A DNA stretch of 40,276 nt from Actinomycetota bacterium (GTDB lineage Bacteria; Actinomycetota; Actinomycetes; S36-B12; UBA5976): assembly GCA_026392515.1 (NCBI GenBank), contig JAPLBY010000020.1:1-40276 (forward strand). The letters are read 5' to 3'. Under the pieces are notes generated by a model, which did not search any database, was not told where the DNA came from, and saw only the letters and a program-made list of their open reading frames with translations. The first letter of the stretch is position 1; each line of letters opens with the position of its first letter. Shown piece by piece: positions 1 to 5,968 of this stretch. A program made the translations under genes and the position numbers.

Positions 1-639
1 GGTAATTGCACCCGGAATGTCGTAACGGGTATCGCCACTAGCTTTGCTTTCGTGCACATTCGGAATCGCCAACATAAATGCCGCGATTGCGATTGGCACG
101 TTGACCAATAACGTCCAATGACAAGATGCGTACTGAGTTAACAGTCCACCTAAGATCAAACCAATCGCTGCGCCACCAGCAGAAAGTCCACCATAAACAC
201 CGAATGCCTTTGCGCGTTCTTTTGAGTCACTAAACGTTGTGGTGATCAAAGAAAGTGCTGCTGGAGCCAATAATGCAGCAAAAACACCCTGCAAAGCTCG
301 GGCAGAGAACAGCATTTCTTGGTTGACAGAAAGTCCACCGATTGCTGATGCGCCAGCAAATCCCAAAAGGCCAGTCATGAAAGCACGCTTGCGACCCCAG
401 AAATCCGAAATTCTGCCACCGAGAAGCAATAACCCACCAAAAGCCAAAGTGTAAGCAGTTACAACCCACTGTCGATTTGCGTCGGTGATTCCAAGGTCAG
501 CCTGCAGCGAAGGAAGTGCGATATTTACAATCGAAGCGTCAAGCACAACCATTAGCTGCGCAATGGCGATAACCATAAGCGCGCGCCAGCGATTTGGATC
601 TAGTTGGTTTTGGGTGCTTGCAGAACTTGCGACTGACAT
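1..639 (-). CDS. DHA2-type MFS multidrug transporter, C-terminus beyond window
   Basis: Reading the minus strand from an ATG at 637-639 gives 213 codons without a stop to the window edge, so only the N-terminal half is present. The protein starts MSVASSAST. It carries the motif LDASIVNIALP at residues 33-43, typical of the 14-TM drug:H+ antiporter-2 (DHA2) family, and the MFS motif A GRISDFWGRKR at about 75-85, followed by several hydrophobic segments. It should sit in the inner membrane and export drugs or metabolites by proton antiport; the substrate cannot be told. A good ribosome-binding site (AGGAG, 6 nt before the ATG) supports the start. It is divergent from another MFS gene starting at 790. 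Confidence 0.9.
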   Translation of the reverse strand, partial: MSVASSASTQNQLDPNRWRALMVIAIAQLMVVLDASIVNIALPSLQADLGITDANRQWVVTAYTLAFGGLLLLGGRISDFWGRKRAFMTGLLGFAGASAIGGLSVNQEMLFSARALQGVFAALLAPAALSLITTTFSDSKERAKAFGVYGGLSAGGAAIGLILGGLLTQYASCHWTLLVNVPIAIAAFMLAIPNVHESKASGDTRYDIPGAIT

Positions 640-671
640 GGTGCTCCTAGAATTCGAAAAACTGCTTTTTG

Positions 672-692
672 AAGAGTGTTTTGGTAACTCTT
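672..692. promoter_or_regulatory. inverted repeat between two divergent MFS genes
   Basis: AAGAGT-N9-ACTCTT is a perfect 6-bp inverted repeat in the 150-bp gap between the divergent transporter genes. Its position suits an operator acting on the minus-strand DHA2 gene. The arms are short, so chance is possible. Confidence 0.25.
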
Positions 693-777
693 AACTCTCC
701 CACATCGTTCTATGGAAAAGAAACTTATTAGGCTCTCTGGGCGTTTTATCGCTTAGAGCGTTAAGTGCTGGGCGCAG

Positions 778-783
778 TAGGCT
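778..783 (+). promoter_or_regulatory. -10 hexamer for leaderless MFS mRNA
   Basis: TAGGCT ends exactly 6 nt before the GTG at 790. This puts the expected transcription start on the start codon itself, and it favours GTG 790 over the TTG at 784. No Shine-Dalgarno sequence is seen before the GTG. Confidence 0.4.
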
Positions 784-789
784 TTGGGA

Positions 790-2019
790 GTGCGCACATA
801 CCTCGAACTCTTTGAAATTCCTGGGGTAAAACGATTAGTTGTTAGTGCGCTGCCAGGGCGCCTTGCGTACGGCATGATCGCCCTCGCCACTTTCTTTTTT
901 GTTCAGGATAAAACCGGATCAATTACTTTGGCAGGAATTGCAACCGGCGTTGAAACGATTACTTCTTCGTTGACGGCTGGATTTCGTGGCAACTTGATTG
1001 ATAAGTGGGGACAAACTCGCCCATTAAGTATTTTTGTTCCATCCTGGGTTGCACTGGTAATTGTTTTAAGTTCAGTTTCTACTCCAACTGCAATCGTCGT
1101 TGTCTCTGGCCTGATTGGCTTGATGTCGCCACCTGTAAATCTCTCAACGCGTCCACTTTGGCGAGTATTGGTTGGCCCAGAAAACCTGCGAACTGCCTAT
1201 GCCCTCGACACTACGATTTCAAGCTCAACCATTGTTGCTGGCCCAGTATTGGCAACTGCGATTTCAATTCAATACAGCGGAAGCGCTGCGCTTTGGGTAA
1301 CCGCGACCTTAATGGCAATTGGTGGCATTGCGATTATTCAAATGCCAGCTTCTCGAAACTGGAAGCCTGAGCCGCAACAAGGCAACTCCATGCTGTTGCT
1401 ACGAAACAAACAATTTCAAATTCTTGCAGTTGAAGGCATGGTCTTCGGACTGGCTTGGGGATTGCTAGAAATTTCTATCCCCTCGTTTTCAACTTTGCAA
1501 GGAACCCCGGGGCTGTCCGCTCCCCTGCTCGCAACTCTTGCTGGCACCAGCATTATTGGCGGGCTGCTAATTGGTAGTAGAAAATCTGTTACAACTCCAT
1601 TGCAAGGTTTTAAGTGGGCAAGTCTTGGAGCATCAGTAGCTGCGTTACCACTTGTCTTCACCAAACCTGGCTGGTCAATGGCATTGGTGTTGGGTTTACT
1701 TGGTTTAGGAATGGGCTTTGCGCAAGTTTTTCACTGGGAAGTTTTAGAAGCAGTGCGTCCACAAGGAACGGCTACCTCAGCTCAAGCTTGGCTATGGGCA
1801 GTTGAAGGTTCCATGCTGGCGGTTGGTACCGCACTTGGTGGATACCTAGTCGAGAACGTTAGCCCACAAATTGCGTTACTCGGAGTTTCTATCGGGCTTG
1901 TGTTATCGACGATTTACATTTGGGGCTACGCAGCCTCGCGCCTACCGCAAGCGGACAAGCCACTTTCCGAATCCCAGAAAATCGAGGTACTAGCCGACTT
2001 GGAATCTCCTGCCGAGTGA
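790..2019 (+). CDS. MFS transporter
   Basis: This encodes a roughly 409-residue integral membrane protein with about 12 hydrophobic segments. Near residue 70 it has a degenerate motif A in the loop GFRGNLIDKWGQTRP. The overall pattern is that of a small-molecule exporter of the major facilitator superfamily, but no family-specific motif tells the substrate. The start is taken as GTG 790 because a TAGGCT -10 element sits 6 nt upstream; a TTG at 784 in the same frame would add two residues. The gene is divergent from the DHA2 transporter and ends in TGA. The hydrophilic tail of about 30 residues (ADKPLSESQKIEVLADLE) is presumably cytoplasmic. Confidence 0.85.
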   Translation: MRTYLELFEIPGVKRLVVSALPGRLAYGMIALATFFFVQDKTGSITLAGIATGVETITSSLTAGFRGNLIDKWGQTRPLSIFVPSWVALVIVLSSVSTPTAIVVVSGLIGLMSPPVNLSTRPLWRVLVGPENLRTAYALDTTISSSTIVAGPVLATAISIQYSGSAALWVTATLMAIGGIAIIQMPASRNWKPEPQQGNSMLLLRNKQFQILAVEGMVFGLAWGLLEISIPSFSTLQGTPGLSAPLLATLAGTSIIGGLLIGSRKSVTTPLQGFKWASLGASVAALPLVFTKPGWSMALVLGLLGLGMGFAQVFHWEVLEAVRPQGTATSAQAWLWAVEGSMLAVGTALGGYLVENVSPQIALLGVSIGLVLSTIYIWGYAASRLPQADKPLSESQKIEVLADLESPAE

Positions 2020-2146
2020 TTGCTTGTCCCTGTGTATTAGCCGAAGATGTCCAAAATTTCGGTTTACTGGCGAGTAACTTTTCGATTTACAAGAAATTTA
2101 CAATTTAGGTTCTGTGTTGCGCCCTCAGATGAAATAGATAGCCAGC

Positions 2147-2180
2147 ACTCGCGAGTACGATCAGTACGAGCAATACTTAA
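2147..2180. promoter_or_regulatory. palindrome and short tandem repeats upstream of the HTH gene
   Basis: ACTCGCGAGT (2147-2156) is a perfect 10-bp palindrome. It runs into three imperfect 9-bp direct repeats: AGTACGATC (2154-2162), AGTACGAGC (2163-2171) and AATACTTAA (2172-2180). The cluster ends 17 bp before the HTH gene start, so autoregulation by that protein is a reasonable guess. Confidence 0.3.
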
Positions 2181-2197
2181 GAGCAACCTCTTTTGAA

Positions 2198-2473
2198 ATG
2201 AGAAAAAACCAAATGGCCAACACTGCGCAAAAGTCCACCACAAACAAAACAGGTTTGGAATGGCTGCGTGCGCGTATGGAAAAGCTGGGTTACAACTCAC
2301 TTGAAGAAGTGGCGCAAGAGATTCAGATCAATCGCGGAAACCTGTACCGCTACTTTTCGCTTGAAACGCGACCAAGCGTGGCCCTGCTGCCAGATCTATG
2401 TCGGGTATTAAAAGCTTCGCCCGCTGATATTCTCAGGGCGCTAGAAATCCTAGGACCGAACGATCGCCTGTGA
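2198..2473 (+). CDS. small HTH (XRE/Cro-like) DNA-binding protein
   Basis: This 91-residue protein contains a helix-turn-helix at about residues 28-82. The segment with SLEEVAQEIQINRGNLYRYF, followed by a proline-containing helix and LCRVLKASPADIL, is the five-helix pattern of XRE/lambda-repressor-like domains. There is no additional effector domain, so it probably acts as a dimeric local repressor or activator. The start is uncertain: ATG 2198 has no clear Shine-Dalgarno, and a second ATG at 2213 (MANTAQ) would remove five residues. Its last 24 bp overlap the 3' end of the convergent gene at 2450-2731. Direct repeats just upstream may be its own operator. Confidence 0.75.
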   Translation: MRKNQMANTAQKSTTNKTGLEWLRARMEKLGYNSLEEVAQEIQINRGNLYRYFSLETRPSVALLPDLCRVLKASPADILRALEILGPNDRL

Positions 2474-2731
2474 TCCGTAAGTCGTGCACGGATCAGTTGT
2501 AGTAATTACTTGAGACCCTTGTGCATCTCTGACAAAAACTCTGCCCGGTGCTGCTTCATCATTGTGAAGTAGGCTTAGCGCGGTCTCCACAGCTTCAGAT
2601 AGTTCAGCTCGGCAGAATTCAATACCATGAGACAGATTTTCGCTTGCACTCATCGTTAAGCGCACCCGCGGACCGTCGAGCAATTCAACGCGCGGAGTAA
2701 CTGATTCGTCAGTAAGTACTAGCTCTAACAC
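2450..2731 (-). CDS. hypothetical 93-residue protein
   Basis: I do not recognise this protein. It starts at GTG 2731 with a fair ribosome-binding site (AAAGGA about 6 nt upstream). It is soluble, with no signal peptide or membrane segment. The N-terminal half looks like alternating beta strands (ELVLTDE, VRLTMSA), followed by one amphipathic helix (FCRAELSEAVETALSLL). The C-terminus is Thr/Ser-rich and runs into the coding sequence of the convergent HTH gene. The codon use resembles neighbouring genes, which supports it being real. The overlap suggests that only one of the two 3' ends may be functionally important. Confidence 0.55.
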   Translation of the reverse strand: MLELVLTDESVTPRVELLDGPRVRLTMSASENLSHGIEFCRAELSEAVETALSLLHNDEAAPGRVFVRDAQGSQVITTTDPCTTYGSQAIVRS

Positions 2732-2918
2732 AGTTATCCTTTTAGTTAAGTCGTTCTAGACCCAAATGCAATACTGTTGTCAGCGTTGCCAATACGCATC
2801 TTATCGAAGCAGTTCTTAAAAGTAGGGCTAGGTACACCTCGTGTGTTGCAAATCATAAACACTGACTCTCATAAGTTAGTGGCATGCTCTGACATTTGCA
2901 GAAAACTTCTCCTAGATG

Positions 2919-2928
2919 CCCCCCCCCC
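2919..2928. repeat. poly-C tract (10 C)
   Basis: A run of ten consecutive C residues lies in the 266-bp gap upstream of the Nramp-like gene, about 70 bp before its start. Nothing else in this moderate-GC window looks like it. Such tracts are prone to slippage and to sequencing error. Confidence 0.9.
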
Positions 2929-2985
2929 GCTTTAGCCCTTAAATTATTGACTTAATCGGATATTTCTGGGCATTAAACGGCTGAG

Positions 2986-2991
2986 TAGAGT
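2986..2991 (+). promoter_or_regulatory. -10 hexamer for leaderless Nramp mRNA
   Basis: TAGAGT ends 6 nt before the GTG at 2998. An alternative promoter is TTGACT (2947-2952) with CATTAA 18 bp downstream. Either leaves little or no 5' leader. Confidence 0.4.
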
Positions 2992-2997
2992 TGGGTC

Positions 2998-4290
2998 GTG
3001 ACCAAGGGAATTGAATCCGATAACGAGGTAAGTGAAACTCGACATCATCCGGTGCGCTCCCAAATTCGTGGAGCTGGATACTTCTCTCGCATTGGACCAG
3101 GGATAGTCACTGGCGCAGCCGATGACGACCCATCAGGCATCGGAACTTACTCCCAGGTTGGCGCTCAGTTTGGATACCGCTTTCTTTGGGCCGCGCCAGT
3201 ACTGCTTCCTTTTGCTTTTGCGATTCAGGAAACCTGTGCCCGCATCGCTTCAGTTACCGGTCATGGTCTGGCAAGAGTTATCAAGGCACGCATGCCTACT
3301 TGGGTTCTGTTCGTGACCGTGTTTTTAGTCGCACTTGCCAACACGGTAAACATCGCAGCTGACTTAAGTTCAATGGCAGCTGTGGTGAACATGTTTATTC
3401 CTGGACCGCAACTACTGATTGTGGTCGTGATTGCGATCTTGGTAGGTACCGCTGAGATTTTGATTCCTTATCATCAATACGCCAAAGTCTTGAGGTGGCT
3501 TTGCCTTTCACTACTGACATATGTGGCAGTTCTCGTTGTTGCAAATGTCGATTGGGGCCAGGTATTAACAGGACTTACCAAAATTGATGTTGGTTGGAAT
3601 CGATTCGATATCGCAGCCATCATCGCAATTGCCGGAACCACGATTTCGCCGTATCTGTTCTTTTGGCAAGCAGCTGAAGAAGTTGAAGCATCCAATGAAA
3701 TGCCCGACACTGCAATGAGCCATATTCGTGCCATGCGTGGTGACGTTCTGGTTGGAATGTTTTCTGGAGTGTTCGTGATGTTTGCGATCATGACTACAAC
3801 TGCCGCAACCTTGAACGCTGAGGGAATAACTGATATCACTTCCCCGGAGCAAGCGGCAATGGCATTGGCTCCAATTGCTGGCGATGCTGCTGGGATCATT
3901 TTCGCGTTAGGAATTTTGGGAACCGGACTTTTGGCAGTTCCGGTTCTGGCTGGATCTACTGCTTATGCAGTTAGTGAGGCAATGGGTTGGCGGGAAAGCC
4001 TTGAGCGCAAACCTAGCCAAGCCAAACAGTTTTACGCAGTGATCGCGATTTCGATGGTGATTGCAGTTGCGCTGAACCTAATGGGAATCAATCCAATGCG
4101 ATCCCTTGTGGTGGCTGCGCTACTTAATGGACTTACGGCACCAATTCTGATGTTCATTATTTGGTGGCTAGCTCGCGACAAGCAATTGCTCGGTGAGCAT
4201 GCCTCACCATGGTGGTCGAGTTTGCTGGTAGCGATAGGAGCCATCGCAATGGCAGCCTTGCCGATCCTTTGGTTATTCGCGCCCGCGTAG
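2998..4290 (+). CDS. Nramp-family divalent metal transporter with altered binding motifs
   Basis: This 430-residue membrane protein has the SLC11/Nramp fold pattern, with about 11 hydrophobic segments. TM1 carries DDDPSGIGTYSQ (near residue 42) where canonical Mn/Fe transporters have DPGN. TM6 carries TTISPYLFFWQA (near residue 218) where they have an MPH motif. The TM1 aspartate is kept, but the Asn and the metal-binding Met appear replaced by Gly/Ser-type residues. By analogy with known Nramp-related proteins that lack these residues, the substrate may be a harder cation such as Mg2+ or may be something else; this is inference. The start is GTG with a -10 element 6 nt upstream. It is convergent with bioY, only 10 bp away, and no terminator hairpin is visible. 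Confidence 0.85.
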   Translation: MTKGIESDNEVSETRHHPVRSQIRGAGYFSRIGPGIVTGAADDDPSGIGTYSQVGAQFGYRFLWAAPVLLPFAFAIQETCARIASVTGHGLARVIKARMPTWVLFVTVFLVALANTVNIAADLSSMAAVVNMFIPGPQLLIVVVIAILVGTAEILIPYHQYAKVLRWLCLSLLTYVAVLVVANVDWGQVLTGLTKIDVGWNRFDIAAIIAIAGTTISPYLFFWQAAEEVEASNEMPDTAMSHIRAMRGDVLVGMFSGVFVMFAIMTTTAATLNAEGITDITSPEQAAMALAPIAGDAAGIIFALGILGTGLLAVPVLAGSTAYAVSEAMGWRESLERKPSQAKQFYAVIAISMVIAVALNLMGINPMRSLVVAALLNGLTAPILMFIIWWLARDKQLLGEHASPWWSSLLVAIGAIAMAALPILWLFAPA

Positions 4291-4300
4291 GGCTTTGCGA

Positions 4301-4882
4301 TTACTTTGAGTTAGTTAACTTCCAAGCCATTGGTAATACTGCGCCGGCAGCTACTGCCTTAATTGCATCTCCAATTAGGAATGGCACTACACCATTTGCA
4401 ATCGCCCAAGCCATCGAGTTACCAGTCACATATGCGAGCCATGGTGCGCCAAGAGAATAAATCACAATGCTTCCAGCTACATAAGCCAAAGCGGTTGTTG
4501 AAGTCTTGGTAGAGGCGCCAGCAGCCGAAATTCTGCCAACAACATATGAAGCAACTACAAAGCCAAGTAGGTAGCCACCAGTTGCACCGATTACTTCCTC
4601 ACGTCCACCTGCGCCACCTGCAAGAACTGGAGCGCCAGCAACTGCAAGCGTGATGTAAAGAACTTGAGCCAACACTGCGCGCTCTGCGCCTAGGGCCGCA
4701 GCACCAACAAGTACTGCAAAAGTCTGAAGCGTCAGTGGTACTGGTGTGAATGGAAGCGGAATGGCAACCTGTGCTGACAATGCAGTGAACGCAGTCAGGC
4801 CAATTACTAGAGCCGCATTTCGTGCTCGCGACTTAGCTGCCCAAGAATCAACGACTACGCCATTTACAGCTGTTGCACTCAT
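4301..4882 (-). CDS. bioY: biotin transporter S component BioY
   Basis: This hydrophobic protein of about 193 residues has the BioY signature: FTPVPLTLQTFAVLVGAAALG near the N-terminus, GATGGYLLGFVVASYVVG in the middle, and a C-terminal GDAIKAVAA. It should form the substrate-binding subunit of an ECF-type biotin importer. No bioM or bioN lies nearby, so it would use an energising module encoded elsewhere. ATG 4882 is preferred; an in-frame GTG at 4897 would add five residues. No BirA-type operator was recognised upstream. No biotin synthesis genes appear in the window, which fits biotin scavenging. Confidence 0.92.
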   Translation of the reverse strand: MSATAVNGVVVDSWAAKSRARNAALVIGLTAFTALSAQVAIPLPFTPVPLTLQTFAVLVGAAALGAERAVLAQVLYITLAVAGAPVLAGGAGGREEVIGATGGYLLGFVVASYVVGRISAAGASTKTSTTALAYVAGSIVIYSLGAPWLAYVTGNSMAWAIANGVVPFLIGDAIKAVAAGAVLPMAWKLTNSK

Positions 4883-4961
4883 TACATATCCATTCACTTA
4901 GTTCCAGCACACGTTCTGTGCCCTTAGAAATACCCTACCTGAGGCAAATCACCCCAGAGAA

Positions 4962-5007
4962 TTGGACAGGAAATCGGACAGGAATACCCTTTACTTGAAA
5001 AGGGGTA
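4962..5007 (+). promoter_or_regulatory. tandem 12-bp repeat and SD-sequestering hairpin before the cyclodeaminase-like gene
   Basis: TTGGACAGGAAA (4962-4973) is followed directly by TCGGACAGGAAT (4974-4985). Next, TACCCTTT (4985-4992) can pair with AAGGGGTA (5000-5007) as an 8-bp stem with one G-U pair and a 7-nt loop. The 3' arm contains the Shine-Dalgarno of the gene starting at 5012, so the hairpin could limit translation. Confidence 0.35.
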
Positions 5008-5011
5008 AGCA

Positions 5012-5968
5012 ATGTTGCACTTCGAGCAGTCGGAATTAGATCGAATTTTAGAGTTCCCGTCTCTAGTAGAAAGCCTTAAGCAAGCTTTTGCCGGCACCTG
5101 GACCACCCCACTTCGTCAGCACCATGGCATGCCTGGAATCGATGCGGCCGGCGCCGAAGTTGAAAATGCACTCTTGTTAATGCCAGCTTGGACGGGACCA
5201 GGTGATGAAAACTACGTCGGCGTGAAGCTGGTTGCGGTTTACCCAGGCAACGGGCAAATTGGGCTGCCTAGCATTCATGGTCTCTATTACTTAATTGATG
5301 GCAATACTGGTCAGCCACTAGCAACCATGGATGGTGCGCGTATGACAGTTTGGCGAACTGCGGCTGCCTCTGCGCTTGCTTCAACATTTCTTTCTCGTCC
5401 AGAAAGTTCGACTCTAACTATGATCGGCGCTGGTGCTCTCAGTCCTTTCATGATTCGGGCTCACATGGCAGTGCGACCAATTCAAGAAGTCTTTCTTTGG
5501 AACCACAACATCCGCAAAGCACATGAATTAGCCGAGCAACTTCGCAGTGAAGGATTGCCTGTAACTTCACATCCCGACCTGGTGTCAGCGGTTGGTAAAA
5601 GTAACATTGTTTCTGCGGCAACACTAACTACTACCCCATTGATTTTTGGGAAGTGGTTAAAGCCAGGCACGCACGTAGACACAGTTGGCGCGTTTACTCC
5701 GTCAATGCGTGAGACTGATGATGAGCTGATCAAATCTGTTTCAATCTTTTGCGATACCCGTACCGGCGCCCTTAAAGAAGGTGGCGATTTAGCAATTCCA
5801 ATTTCCCAAGGTGTCATTACGCCAGACGATGTGTTGGCCGACCTGCATGACTTAACCCGAGGTGTGCATCCAGGTCGTACTTCAAACGAAGAGATCACTT
5901 ACTTTAAGTCAGTTGGAACTGCGCTAGAAGATCTTGCTGGCGCTATTGCAGTTTGGAAGAGTCGCTAA
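5012..5968 (+). CDS. ornithine cyclodeaminase / mu-crystallin family protein
   Basis: This 318-residue enzyme has the family's NAD(P)-binding segment (TMIGAGALSPFMIRAH, about residues 135-150), the substrate-side lysine in VGVKLV, the DGARMTVWRTAAASALAS helix and the C-terminal EGGDLAIPISQG motif. Members act as cyclodeaminases or as reductases of cyclic imino acids such as pyrroline-2-carboxylate. It lacks the GGDCPGKTE motif found in the true ornithine cyclodeaminase of this window (31185-32234), so a reductase or a different substrate is more likely. It starts at ATG with the Shine-Dalgarno AAGGGG, and its 3' end overlaps convergent glnE by 4 bp. Confidence 0.85.
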   Translation: MLHFEQSELDRILEFPSLVESLKQAFAGTWTTPLRQHHGMPGIDAAGAEVENALLLMPAWTGPGDENYVGVKLVAVYPGNGQIGLPSIHGLYYLIDGNTGQPLATMDGARMTVWRTAAASALASTFLSRPESSTLTMIGAGALSPFMIRAHMAVRPIQEVFLWNHNIRKAHELAEQLRSEGLPVTSHPDLVSAVGKSNIVSAATLTTTPLIFGKWLKPGTHVDTVGAFTPSMRETDDELIKSVSIFCDTRTGALKEGGDLAIPISQGVITPDDVLADLHDLTRGVHPGRTSNEEITYFKSVGTALEDLAGAIAVWKSR

